64,000 nucleotides of DNA from Nitrosospira multiformis (GTDB lineage: Bacteria; Pseudomonadota; Gammaproteobacteria; Burkholderiales; Nitrosomonadaceae), in NCBI RefSeq assembly GCF_900103165.1, contig NZ_FNKY01000001.1, positions 3,162,001 to 3,226,000 of the forward strand, written 5' to 3'. Positions 19,267-29,008 of this stretch are shown here, one piece after another (within the stretch, counting starts at the first letter, position 1; the number at the start of each line of letters is the position of its first letter). A program made the translations under genes and the position numbers. The notes beneath the pieces were generated by a model. It did not search any database. It was not told the DNA's origin and saw nothing but the letters and a program-made list of their open reading frames with translations.

Positions 19267-19593
19267 GGTTATATTTACCTGGCAAAATAATACTGGCGCG
19301 CCCGAGCTCCGCTGAGCCGGTAAACAATTCAGGTAAGGCAAGCCGCGGCTGATAACGGAATCCCCAAGCCACAGGCCAGATTGAAACACTCCTGATCTGG
19401 AATCGGTTGATACGCCGGACACGCCGCTATGAGGCGCTCCCAGCTATCCCGCAAGCGGCGAAATCGCATCATCAGGAAAATACGTTTTGCGTAGCAGATC
19501 ATCACCAGACGCGAAAAGGGGTAAGGTTTGCCAGTGATATTTGGCGTCTGGAAATCATTAAATAATTAACATAAGAAAATCAACGGCTCACTC
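19267..19593. other. glgB-glgA intergenic region
   Basis: A gap of 327 bp between two genes of the same pathway. No terminator or clear promoter is visible. On the - strand, 19329-19502 is an open frame of 57 codons whose openness continues upstream without an ATG; see findings. Nothing else is recognised. Confidence 0.5.
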
Positions 19594-21078
19594 ATGGCGC
19601 GTGCTCCATCAGCTACCCTTCCTGGCGTTCTGTTCATAACACCAGAGGTTTATCCCCTGCTCAAAACCGGCGGTCTCGGTGATGTGAGCGCGGCGCTGCC
19701 GGCGGCATTACGGGAAATCAAGGTAGACGCTCGCCTACTTATCCCAGGCTATCCTCAAGTATTGAAAGGACTCAAACACAAACGCAAAATCGCGGAGTTC
19801 GCAGCTCAACCTCCATTCCCGCCATCGATACTGCTATCCGCAAAACTGCCGCTAGGGGCGTCCGCGAGCGTTCCTATATTTATCATCGATTGTCCCATTC
19901 TCTACCAGCGAGAAGGCAGTCCTTATGTGAATGCGGCCGGTCACAATTGGCCGGATAACGCGCTGCGTTTCGGCCTGCTCTCAAAAATCGGCGCAATTCT
20001 GGCGAGCGATGCCAGTCCACTCGCCTGGCGCCCACGTATCGCTCACTGCAACGATTGGCAAAGCGGTCTGGTGCCGGCATATCTGCATTTTCATCAAGGC
20101 AAAAAAGCGGCTTCCCTGATGACGATACATAATCTCGCTTTCCAGGGCATATTTCCCGCTGATACTATTGCTCAACTGGGACTGCCCGCCACCAGCTTTC
20201 ACATAAACGGTGCCGAATACTATGGCGGCATGTCGTTTCTCAAGGCCGGGCTCTATTATTCCGATCACATCGCCACCGTGAGTCCCACCTATGCCAGGGA
20301 AATTCAGATGGAAACCCTGGGCTTTGGCATGCAGGGTTTACTGTCGGCACGCCGCAATCATATCAGCGGCATCGTCAACGGCATCGATACTAACGATTGG
20401 GACCCCGCCACCGATCCCGATATTCCACGGAATTACAGCGCTAATAAACTCGCAGCTAAAGCCGCCAATAAACGAGCACTGCAACAGTTGCTGGGATTGA
20501 CTATCGATCCCGGCATTCCGCTGTTCGGAGCTGTAAGCCGCCTCACTTACCAGAAAGGTTATGATCTGTTACTTGAAGTAGCGGCGCAATTGACCGGACT
20601 GCCGGCGCAACTGGCTATTCTGGGTAGTGGCGAAGCCATGCTGGAACAGGAATTGACTACGTTGGCGAAAAATAATCCTGGAAAAATCGCCGTACATATT
20701 GGATTTGACGAAAAACTCTCCCACTTGATCGAAGCCGGAGCGGATAGCTTTCTGATGCCTTCCCGTTTCGAGCCCTGCGGCCTGAATCAGATGTATAGTC
20801 AACGCTATGGAACGCCCCCGCTAGTGCATGCGACAGGGGGCCTAGTAGATACGGTGGTCGATTGCACTCCCGCAACCCTGGCTGACGGAAGCGCCAGCGG
20901 CTTTTTGTTTTTCGATATGACCGCTGATAGCTTTCTTGACGCTATCCGGCGTGTCACCGTTGCCTACAATAATAAATCGGTCTGGTACCGCCTAATGAAA
21001 AATGGCATGGCCAAAGATTTCGGTTGGCGCTCCAGCGCTGCTGCTTACCGGAAAATCTACTTGTCGCTAAGATCTTGA
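19594..21078 (+). CDS. glgA: Glycogen synthase (ADP-glucose type)
   Basis: A 494-residue GT5 glycosyltransferase that adds glucose from ADP-glucose to the non-reducing end of glycogen. The N-terminal domain has ITPEVYPLLKTGGLGDVSAA, with the ADP-glucose binding KTGGL. The C-terminal GT-B domain has SRLTYQKGYDLL and MPSRFEPCGLNQMYSQRYG with the conserved Glu, followed by TGGLVDTV. Completeness is good: the stop is 22 bp before an insertion sequence end, so the IS3 remnant just missed the gene. It completes the set glgC-glgB-glgA. Confidence 0.96.
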   Translation: MARAPSATLPGVLFITPEVYPLLKTGGLGDVSAALPAALREIKVDARLLIPGYPQVLKGLKHKRKIAEFAAQPPFPPSILLSAKLPLGASASVPIFIIDCPILYQREGSPYVNAAGHNWPDNALRFGLLSKIGAILASDASPLAWRPRIAHCNDWQSGLVPAYLHFHQGKKAASLMTIHNLAFQGIFPADTIAQLGLPATSFHINGAEYYGGMSFLKAGLYYSDHIATVSPTYAREIQMETLGFGMQGLLSARRNHISGIVNGIDTNDWDPATDPDIPRNYSANKLAAKAANKRALQQLLGLTIDPGIPLFGAVSRLTYQKGYDLLLEVAAQLTGLPAQLAILGSGEAMLEQELTTLAKNNPGKIAVHIGFDEKLSHLIEAGADSFLMPSRFEPCGLNQMYSQRYGTPPLVHATGGLVDTVVDCTPATLADGSASGFLFFDMTADSFLDAIRRVTVAYNNKSVWYRLMKNGMAKDFGWRSSAAAYRKIYLSLRS

Positions 21079-21079
21079 T

Positions 21080-21468
<389 letters not shown>

Positions 21469-21577
21469 GGCTCTGTTGCAAAAAATAAGAAACAGCTATA
21501 TTTTAATATTTAACTAAATATTTTTTAATAACTTTTAAATTCACATTTAATCAAAAATCATTTTTTGCAACAGAGCC
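21469..21577. mobile_element. 109-bp element with IS6-like terminal inverted repeats
   Basis: Perfect 18-bp inverted ends, GGCTCTGTTGCAAAAAAT at 21469 and its complement ending at 21577. They resemble the ends of IS6-family elements (GGCNCTGTTGCAAA). The 73-bp interior is very AT-rich and codes for nothing, so this is a MITE-like or internally deleted derivative. No 8-bp target duplication is present (CTTGCGGG on the left, GAAAATAT on the right). It adjoins the IS3 remnant on one side and ends 6 bp before the dhaKL start on the other. Confidence 0.85.
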
Positions 21578-21583
21578 GAAAAT

Positions 21584-23200
21584 ATGGCCCAGTTCATCAA
21601 CACTAAAGAAAGCATCGTCACCGAAGCCATCGATGGTCTGGTCGCGGCGTCTGGCGGTAAGCTGGCGCGGCTCGACGGCTATCCGCATATACGAGTGGTC
21701 GTACGTAATGACTGGGACAAGTCCAAGGTTGCATTGATCTCGGGAGGCGGATCGGGCCACGAACCGGCACATGCGGGTTTCGTCGGGGAAGGGATGCTGA
21801 CGGCTGCGGTATGCGGCGACATCTTTGCCTCGCCGACAGTCGACGCGGTACTGGCAGGCATCCTTGCCGTGACGGGATCGTCCGGCTGCCTGCTCATCGT
21901 CAAGAATTATACCGGGGACCGATTAAATTTCGGGCTGGCGGCCGAACGCGCTCGCCAGTTTGGCTTGAATGTCGAGATAGTCATCGTCGACGATGATGTG
22001 GCGTTGCCTGACTCGCCTCAAGCCCGCGGCGTCGCCGGCACGCTTTTCGTGCACAAGATAGCCAGCGCGTTGGCCGAGAATGGTGCCGACTTGGCGCACG
22101 TCGCCACGGCCGCGCGCAAGGTCGTGTCAAAGACAAAAAGCATCGGCATGTCGCTAAACACCTGCACCATCCCGGGTTCGCCAAAGGAGGATCGCATCCC
22201 GCCCGGGATGGCTGAGCTTGGGCTTGGCATCCACGGTGAAGTCGGTGTTGAGCAGGTCAAGTTCAAGGACGCGAGCGAAGCTGTCGCTGCCATGGTCGAG
22301 CGCCTGTCAGCTGCAATGGAAGAAAAGCCGCATGTCGTTATGGTCAACAATCTCGGCGGCACGTCGGTCATCGAGATGTCGATCATTCTCAACGAAATCC
22401 GGCGGTCAGCGATTGGCGAGCGGATAACCCACGTCATCGGGCCGGCGGCCATGATGACATCGCTCGACATGCATGGCTTCTCGATTTCGGCCTATCCTGC
22501 CGACGATGCCGAGATCGCCCTGCTCAAGCAGCACACGCCGCTGGCAGCATGGCCACGGGTCTCCCGGCTAGGCCAGGTCGCGATTCAGGCGCTTCCGGAC
22601 GGCCTGACGGCTGTCGTTCCGATGCCCTCAATGCACAAACCGACCAGGGAGTTCCTGATCAGTTGCTGCGAGGTTCTGATCGCCGCCGAGAACGACCTCA
22701 ACGCGCTCGATGCGAAGTCAGGCGATGGGGACACCGGCAGCACGCTAGCCGGCGTGGCACGCGCCCTGATCAGCGCCGTGGACCGATTGCCGCTTGCCGA
22801 CCATACCCAGCTCTATCGAGCCATTGGCTTGGAGCTTTCCCAAACCATGGGAGGCTCGTGCGGTGTGCTCCTCGCGATCTTCTTCGCCGCAGCGGGCGAT
22901 GCCGCCTCAAGCGGCTTGCCAATGCGCGAAGCGTTGCAGGCCGGGTTGCAGAGAATGCAGGAGATCGGTGGTGCACGCCCGGGTGACCGCACCATGGTCG
23001 ATGCCCTTGCGCCGGCCCTTGATGCCCTGGAAGAGAGCCTGCCCGAGGCGGCGAAAGCCGCACGTGCGGGTGCCGATCGCACTGCCCACATGAGCAAGGC
23101 GAATGCGGGCCGCGCTTCCTATGTCAATGCCAAGCATTTGGTGGGTCACGCTGATCCAGGTGCTGAGGCGGTCGCGCGACTGTTTGAACACTTGGCCTAA
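21584..23200 (+). CDS. ATP-dependent dihydroxyacetone kinase (fused DhaK-DhaL)
   Basis: A 538-residue single-chain kinase that phosphorylates dihydroxyacetone (or glyceraldehyde) with ATP. The DhaK half has SGGGSGHEPAHAGFVG and GLGIHGEVGVEQ, whose His forms the covalent hemiaminal with the substrate. The DhaL half has DAKSGDGDTGSTLAGVA (Asp residues that bind Mg-ATP) and GGSCGVLLAIFFAAA. The start MAQFINTKE matches full-length alphaproteobacterial homologues from memory, so the gene looks intact. There is no ribosome-binding site: the IS6-like inverted repeat ends 6 bp before the ATG. High GC and lack of related neighbours suggest transfer. Confidence 0.9.
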   Translation: MAQFINTKESIVTEAIDGLVAASGGKLARLDGYPHIRVVVRNDWDKSKVALISGGGSGHEPAHAGFVGEGMLTAAVCGDIFASPTVDAVLAGILAVTGSSGCLLIVKNYTGDRLNFGLAAERARQFGLNVEIVIVDDDVALPDSPQARGVAGTLFVHKIASALAENGADLAHVATAARKVVSKTKSIGMSLNTCTIPGSPKEDRIPPGMAELGLGIHGEVGVEQVKFKDASEAVAAMVERLSAAMEEKPHVVMVNNLGGTSVIEMSIILNEIRRSAIGERITHVIGPAAMMTSLDMHGFSISAYPADDAEIALLKQHTPLAAWPRVSRLGQVAIQALPDGLTAVVPMPSMHKPTREFLISCCEVLIAAENDLNALDAKSGDGDTGSTLAGVARALISAVDRLPLADHTQLYRAIGLELSQTMGGSCGVLLAIFFAAAGDAASSGLPMREALQAGLQRMQEIGGARPGDRTMVDALAPALDALEESLPEAAKAARAGADRTAHMSKANAGRASYVNAKHLVGHADPGAEAVARLFEHLA

Positions 23201-23651
23201 TTTTAGATTGTAAGCATCTATTTATAACAAATAAATTTGTCGACAGCCATAGATGCTGTGCATCGATTATTGCCGGTGTTTCTAACGGTATCTGATTTGG
23301 CTCAATTCAAATGTGAACCGGCAGGCTCTGTCAGTTGCAGTTATTCTGAGGCGAAAACGGTGTTGAAGCCCTAGGATAAACGACTATTGACATAATTTAG
23401 GTCTGTTACGAGTCATCTTGGGGATTCCATTTCCGCAAAAGCTTCACTATCACCCCTTGTGGATGTAAGGATTCAGGGCTTTTGCGGAAACCAAAATGCA
23501 TAAATTCGGTCGCTTGGTAAGCGACCCGCTCTACTCATTTCTGTCGCAAGAGTAAAATTCCTTCAGTTTGTTCAACCGTTGCCGTTATTAAAACGAATAC
23601 CATCAATCCTTCTCAGAATCCGGATTAACTTTACCTACTGCTGAGAAAAAA
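23201..23651. other. Non-coding stretch after dhaKL
   Basis: 451 bp with no convincing gene. It holds a 13-bp inverted repeat, TTTCCGCAAAAGC at 23430-23442 and its complement at 23478-23490, with 35 bp between the arms. A sequence starting CAAAATGCAT at 23492 recurs imperfectly at 24210 (see findings). Confidence 0.6.
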
Positions 23652-24134
23652 ATGAAGAATTCGGAACAATTACTTAAAGAACTGCACGAGCGATCTATTA
23701 AAGAGGATCACGAGAAAAGAATTTCGACAATCATCACAATGATGGCCTCGCTTTATGATAAATCGGCGGCATACACGAATATTATTATGGCGGTCGGCTA
23801 TGCGGGATTTTTTACTGTGTGGTCGAATATGAAGGTTTACATGTCAGCCTTCGATATGCGCATCTCATCGCTTTGCATGCTTACCTCAGTAGTGGTATTT
23901 GTTATGTGGGAGGTAACGAAAATGATTTATTCCGCTAGGGAGCTCCATCTACTCCAGGACGTCCTGAACGCCCCTGCAGAAAATTTCAGCTCCCTGTTAA
24001 TAGCTAAGCAACACCAAATTAATGTTAGTCATGTATGCCTTATGAAGGCATGGCCGATCATGCTTTTTTTCACAATATTTCCGGCACTAACCGCAACAAG
24101 TATACTGATCTTTAGCTTCGTTATGAACTTATAG
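23652..24134 (+). CDS. Hypothetical membrane protein
   Basis: A 160-residue protein I do not recognise. The first 45 residues are charged and probably cytoplasmic and helical. Three hydrophobic segments follow at about 48-65, 73-95 and 134-158. Codon use looks natural and a stem-loop terminator follows the stop, so it is probably a real gene. It sits alone in a variable region between dhaKL and a broken integrase, with imperfect repeats on both sides, so it may be cargo of a small integrated element. Function unknown. Confidence 0.6.
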   Translation: MKNSEQLLKELHERSIKEDHEKRISTIITMMASLYDKSAAYTNIIMAVGYAGFFTVWSNMKVYMSAFDMRISSLCMLTSVVVFVMWEVTKMIYSARELHLLQDVLNAPAENFSSLLIAKQHQINVSHVCLMKAWPIMLFFTIFPALTATSILIFSFVMNL

Positions 24135-24145
24135 GTAGAGACAAA

Positions 24146-24178
24146 CCCCGGTCGGCCAGCCTTCCGGGGCTTTCTTTG
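24146..24178 (+). terminator. Stem-loop terminator after the hypothetical membrane protein
   Basis: CCCCGG (24146-24151) pairs with CCGGGG (24164-24169) around a 12-nt loop, followed by CTTTCTTTG. It begins 12 bp after the stop codon. Confidence 0.7.
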
Positions 24179-24227
24179 TCCTACTGGGTACCTTAGTTGC
24201 CTCGAAAATCAAAATGCATCAAAATGG

Positions 24228-24775
24228 TCATTTGGTTGGCTCCACCTTCTCCCCTACCCTCGCACGAACGTAATGCTCAGTCATAGTGATTGAGCGGTGG
24301 CCAAGCTGCTTTTGCGCCTGCACCAGATCGCCGGTGTCGGCCTTGTCGGTACCTGCCTTCGCGCGCAGATCACGGAACTGATATGCAGTGATCGCATCGG
24401 CGATGCTGGGATTGTCAGCGGTCGCTTTCAATCGCGCAACATCGAATCTATAGCGCAGTGCATCCCGTCCTAACTTCCCTCCCCTTTCATTGCAGATCAG
24501 CGCCAAGCTTCTCACCGAGAATTGTCGTTTGCGTTCAATTATGCGTTGCAAGAGCTCGTCCAGTTGGCCGGTCACGTTCATGCGCAGTTTCTGGCCACCT
24601 TTGTTCTGGCTGATCAGTAATGCGCCATCCCTGATGTCGGTCTCCATCATCTTCAGCACATCGCCGGCCGCTGCCCCGTCAGGTAAGCGAGATCTAGCGC
24701 ATCGCGCAGCGGGATATCGGCAGCTTTCCAGACCGCTCCTCCGTGCCGCGAATCCCCTTGGTGTACGACAATCTA
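24228..24775 (-). pseudogene. Tyrosine recombinase (phage-type integrase), frameshifted and truncated
   Basis: The C-terminal catalytic part is readable on -: DVLKMMETDIRDGALL, YQFRDLRAKAGTD (with the catalytic Arg) and QAQKQLGHRSITMTEHYVR (His and nucleophile Tyr). Upstream, the expected LAYLTGQRPADVLK is split: DALDLAYLTGQRPA lies in one frame and DVLK in another, so one base is missing near 24668. The N-terminal arm and core-binding domains are absent. The gene cannot make a working integrase. It points to a past site-specific insertion in this region. Confidence 0.85.
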
Positions 24776-24824
24776 GGTGACATTGCCCAACGACCGGCAG
24801 TGATCCACGACTATCTGTATTCAA

Positions 24825-25094
24825 AAGTCGAACTGTCGCGCGACTGTCGGATCAGGCAATGGAGTTGACCGAAATTCCCTGGCTCAAAAGGCGGCTTATT
24901 TATCTCGGAGTGAGAGTGGGAGGCGGAAGTCACTACATGAACGAGAAGAACGAGACAAGTTAGGCTGGCGACGGCATAACGCCAATGCTTTCCTTATTCC
25001 CCGCTCAAAGCCAATCGCGCAATTATAAAGACTAGCAACAGGATAGTTCTTCTCATTCTGCGAATATTGATGGATTCTGTAGAATTAAGACAGA
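24825..25094. other. Non-coding stretch between integrase remnant and small ORF
   Basis: I see no gene, repeat or RNA in these 270 bp. Composition is mixed and may include further decayed parts of the inserted element. Confidence 0.4.
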
Positions 25095-25370
25095 ATGAAT
25101 GATTCCACCTTAGACTTCCTCGCCGTAAACCTATCCAAGATAGAAACTATCGCAGGAGGGTTGCCGCGCATTAGCCAGCGATCAGGGCTGAAAATGAAGG
25201 CGGAAGAGATACTCCTCCTTATTGATAAAGCTAGGAGGGCTGCTTTTGATATGAAAGCAGAGTTGATCAGGTCTGAAGTACGACTATCCCGCACAGAGAT
25301 TCGAAAGAGAAAAGGGAGTGAAACGGGGGGAAGGAATGATCACGCAATCTTCTTAGCTGTATCGGATTAA
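25095..25370 (+). CDS. Possible small hypothetical protein
   Basis: A 91-codon open frame with a reasonable mix of residues, mostly helical and highly charged (Lys/Arg-rich middle, RSEVRLSRTEIRKRKGS). There is no good ribosome-binding site, and an overlapping open frame exists on the other strand, so it may not be expressed. I do not recognise it. It lies in the variable region between the broken integrase and the frameshifted membrane protein. Confidence 0.3.
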   Translation: MNDSTLDFLAVNLSKIETIAGGLPRISQRSGLKMKAEEILLLIDKARRAAFDMKAELIRSEVRLSRTEIRKRKGSETGGRNDHAIFLAVSD

Positions 25371-25443
25371 ATATTTTTCAAATATCCGTAACCCAGAAAA
25401 CGGAGATGGATTCTCCCTGGTCAAAGTTGAGTTATAGTTGAAT

Positions 25444-26474
25444 CTAGGTAAGTTTTGAGTACATGTATGCCGCAATAAGCGATGCACCAATGCCAATAAC
25501 TAATGAGTTGAATGTCAAGGAAATCTTATCCCAAAAACTCGGATTTTCCACTTTCATCTGAATCGAAGCGTTAGGTATAAAATGGGCGTGCACCCAAAAC
25601 ATCAAGGTAAGCAGAAAAAAACTACAGAGACGAAAAGAGCACGGTCCTTCCAGTTCGCTATTTCCGGCATAAAAACAAGCATTGCTAAAAATGTAATATG
25701 GTTCAGACCTAGACCAAATTTTTTGTATGAAGTTATCAAGACACGCTCGCTCGGCTTAAGAAGAGCTGCGGTTGCTTCCGTTTTTCCGATGACCCAAGAT
25801 TCCTGAATACTTTGCCCCCGCACCTCATTGATACCTTGGGCATTTAGTTCAACTACTATCAGTCGATTAATCCCGTATCCACCGGGCTCCGGCTCCTGTG
25901 TTGTGATTTTTAGGTAATTAAGTGGACCGAGTGAATGTGCTTCATTTAAAAAATCCTCCGCAAATTTTGTAACCTGACTCCCACGAACATTGTAGGTGAC
26001 GACAGGTTGAGAGGAATTGAAATCCTCTTGGATATAGCTGATTAACTGCTTTACGTCACTGAAAAACAATCGAACAGAACCTAGGAAAATATTTTTTGTG
26101 TACAGCTGTCTAGCGATTGGCGGATGTGCCTGTCCTACATTTTCAGGATATGCACCATGATGTGGATAGGCTGTAAACGCCCCTCCTGTGCCTATCGAAG
26201 TCACCCAAGTGCCCCGAATATTTCCCTCGGGTGTTAATATCGCTTCGGCCGTTAAGGTTCCCAATTCGATGTCCGGAGGACCTTTCACCGGATCTCCGCT
26301 TAACTTTAGCTTTTCATCAAATGTTCCTTTTATCGAATACTCCGCCACGCCATGCTCCGCATCCATTATCCGCAACGTTCCAGATATATCGGGGCCCGTA
26401 TTTTCCAGTTCCAAGAAAAGATTGCCGGTATTTGTACCGTACATCTTTCCAGCCCAAAATTTTGCAATGTTCAC
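25444..26474 (-). pseudogene. Membrane-anchored hypothetical protein, frameshifted at a T7 run
   Basis: From 26474 a frame of 290 codons runs to a stop at 25602. The last 40 residues enter a hydrophobic segment (LFVSVVFF) just before the stop. At the seven-base A run at 25615-25621 (T7 on the coding strand), adding one base opens another frame that continues to 25444 with LLTLMFWVHAHF and a final hydrophobic helix SLVIGIGASLIAAYMYSKL. So the natural protein is about 340 residues: a soluble beta-rich N-terminal domain and two to three C-terminal membrane helices. I do not recognise the family. The break could be sequence error, a pseudogene, or slippage. Confidence 0.6.
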
Positions 26475-26547
26475 GGCTTTCCAGTTTTGCGAAGGGTTGA
26501 AAGGTAATGTTGCGGTTACAAACCAGTTACATCTTATGAAAGAAGAA

Positions 26548-26580
26548 AAGGAGTTACAGAATTAATTTCTGTAACTCCTT
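26548..26580 (-). terminator. Terminator after the tRNA-Ile2 gene
   Basis: A perfect 13-bp stem (AAGGAGTTACAGA and its complement) with a 7-nt loop lies 8 bp beyond the tRNA 3' end. On the - strand it is followed by a T-rich stretch (TTCTTCTTTC). It probably ends transcription of the tRNA and possibly of the rpoD operon. Confidence 0.8.
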
Positions 26581-26587
26581 GCTTTAT

Positions 26588-26664
<77 letters not shown>

Positions 26665-26699
26665 TATTCAAACACTAAAACGGAACAACCGAAGGCCGA

Positions 26700-28919
26700 T
26701 CAGCCTTCGGTATCCAGAAAACTGCGTAGACGTTCAGAACGTGAAGGATGCCGCAATTTGCGTAGCGCCTTGGCTTCAATCTGCCGAATGCGCTCACGCG
26801 TCACGTCGAATTGTTTACCCACCTCTTCCAGCGTGTGATCGGTATTCATTTCGATACCGAAACGCATACGCAGTACTTTTGCTTCACGCGGTGTCAGGGA
26901 ATCCAGTATATCCTTGGTAACATCCCGCAGGCTGGCGTAGACTGCGGCGTCCGCGGGCGCCATGGTAGCTGAATCCTCGATAAAATCGCCCAGATGGGAA
27001 TCCTCGTCATCGCCAATGGGCGTCTCCATGGAGATCGGCTCCTTGGAAATCTTGAGGATCTTGCGGATTTTCTCTTCCGGCATTTCCATTTTCTGAGCCA
27101 GCAGCGCCGGTTCCGGTTCCTGTCCGGTTTCCTGTAGAATCTGGCGCGAAATACGATTCATCTTGTTGATGGTTTCGATCATGTGCACCGGAATACGGAT
27201 GGTGCGCGCTTGATCAGCGATGGAGCGGGTAATGGCCTGACGAATCCACCAGGTAGCGTACGTCGAAAACTTGTAACCCCGCCGATATTCAAATTTATCC
27301 ACCGCTTTCATGAGCCCGATATTGCCTTCCTGTATGAGATCAAGGAATTGCAGCCCGCGGTTGGTATACTTTTTGGCAATGGAAATCACCAGCCGCAAAT
27401 TGGCCTCGGTCATTTCGCGTTTGGCACGGCGTGCCTTGGCCTCTCCGGTGGACATGCGCCGGTTGATTTCCTTGAGATCCTTGAGCGGGATACCGACCCG
27501 CTTCTGCAGCGCCAACAGGTTCTCCTGCTGTTCAAGGATGGCCGGCTGGTAACGTCCCAGCGTCTGACTATACGGCTTGCCAACTGCGAGTTCCTGTGCC
27601 ACCCAGTCAAAATTACTCTCGTTACCTGGAAAGCCTTTAATAAAGTGATTACGCGGCATACCCGCCTTGGTCACACATAGCTCCATGATCTTGCGCTCGT
27701 AGCCGCGCATTTCATCCACTAGGCCACGCTGAGTGTCACAGAGTCTCTCAACCATTTTTGCGGAGAAGCGAATGGCCATCAATTCGGCTGAAATATTCTC
27801 CTGCAGGTCTTTGTACGCCTTGTTGGTGGATCCCTTTTTTTCCAGCGCTTTCTGCATCTCGACATACGCCTGCTGAATCACCGCAAAACGCTCCAGCGCG
27901 TCATTCTTCAGCTTGAGTAAATTAGCGCTTGCTATCGCGGCGATATCTTCATCTTCCGTATTTTCCGCGCCCAATTCCTGCTCCAGCGTTTCATCGGAGA
28001 TTTCCTCGTTGACCATTTCCTGATCATTCGGATCCAGCAATCCGTCTACCAATTCGTCAATACGCATCTCATCCCGCGCCACCTTGTCGGCGAGATCGAG
28101 TATTCCGGCGATAGTGGTTGGGCAGGCGGAAATTGCCTGGATCATATGCTTCAATCCATCTTCGATACGCTTTGCAATTTCGATTTCGCTCTCGCGTGTG
28201 AGCAATTCCACCGAGCCCATTTCCCGCATATACATGCGTACCGGATCGGTGGTACGGCCAAACTCGGAATCCACGGTGGAAAGCGCCGCCTCGGCTTCTT
28301 CCACCACGTCCTCATCGGCTACCGTAGGCGCGGTTTCGGACATCAACAGTGTTTCCGCGTCGGGCGCCTCATCATAAACAGAGATGCCCACATCATTGAT
28401 CATGCTGATGATGTTTTCGATCTGCTCGGCATCCAGCATATCATCGGGAAGATGATCGTTGATCTCGGCATAAGTCAGATAGCCACGCTCCTTGCCCTGC
28501 ACGATAAGGTTCTTCAGGCGCATGCGCCGCGCCTCAATGTCTTGCGGTGCGAGCGTGGTTTTCTCGACGTCTTTCGCCTGATTCTTGCCTTCCTTTATCG
28601 CCTTGGCTCTAGCTATTTTCGCGGTAAGCAAATTGGGCTCCGTGGCCGCCAGCACCGCCTTCTCGATCTCTGTCACACGGCCCGGTGCTTTAGCGGATAA
28701 TTTCGCAACGGTCGTAATTTTTTCTTCCAACGCTTCCGCAGTCGCTTTTAGCGGCGATTTTGCCGTTTCCTTCAGCGGCTTCGTAACGGACTGGCTTGTT
28801 TCCCTTTTTCTCGCCACCTTGACTTTGTCGGCGGAATGACTCACAGCCGCGGCTTCTGAAGCCGCCGCCTTCGATTTTGCTCTTACCGTCACCTTGGCTT
28901 GCGTTTTCGCTTTTACCAT
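26700..28919 (-). CDS. rpoD: RNA polymerase primary sigma factor (sigma-70)
   Basis: A 739-residue housekeeping sigma factor. After a Lys/Ala-rich tail of about 125 residues come region 1.1 ([20 protein letters not shown]), region 1.2 ([11 protein letters not shown]), a long non-conserved region, region 2 ([20 protein letters not shown] and [13 protein letters not shown], which bind core and the -10 element), region 3, and region 4 with the helix-turn-helix ([20 protein letters not shown]) for the -35 element. The basic N-terminal tail is longer than in E. coli (613 aa). It is the last gene of the rpsU-yqeY-dnaG-rpoD group. Confidence 0.97.
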   Translation of the reverse strand: MVKAKTQAKVTVRAKSKAAASEAAAVSHSADKVKVARKRETSQSVTKPLKETAKSPLKATAEALEEKITTVAKLSAKAPGRVTEIEKAVLAATEPNLLTAKIARAKAIKEGKNQAKDVEKTTLAPQDIEARRMRLKNLIVQGKERGYLTYAEINDHLPDDMLDAEQIENIISMINDVGISVYDEAPDAETLLMSETAPTVADEDVVEEAEAALSTVDSEFGRTTDPVRMYMREMGSVELLTRESEIEIAKRIEDGLKHMIQAISACPTTIAGILDLADKVARDEMRIDELVDGLLDPNDQEMVNEEISDETLEQELGAENTEDEDIAAIASANLLKLKNDALERFAVIQQAYVEMQKALEKKGSTNKAYKDLQENISAELMAIRFSAKMVERLCDTQRGLVDEMRGYERKIMELCVTKAGMPRNHFIKGFPGNESNFDWVAQELAVGKPYSQTLGRYQPAILEQQENLLALQKRVGIPLKDLKEINRRMSTGEAKARRAKREMTEANLRLVISIAKKYTNRGLQFLDLIQEGNIGLMKAVDKFEYRRGYKFSTYATWWIRQAITRSIADQARTIRIPVHMIETINKMNRISRQILQETGQEPEPALLAQKMEMPEEKIRKILKISKEPISMETPIGDDEDSHLGDFIEDSATMAPADAAVYASLRDVTKDILDSLTPREAKVLRMRFGIEMNTDHTLEEVGKQFDVTRERIRQIEAKALRKLRHPSRSERLRSFLDTEG

Positions 28920-29008
28920 GTCGATTCCCAGAAATAGTACGGCTGGTTGAGACCTAAAAATTTTTCGATTATATCAAAATTTTGTTAACGCTGTTCGGCT
29001 TATCGCTT

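Noticed and set aside
26548-26580. Attachment site at the tRNA for the variable region
   Set aside because: I found no repeat of the tRNA 3' end within 21-26.5 kb; the stem there is a terminator.
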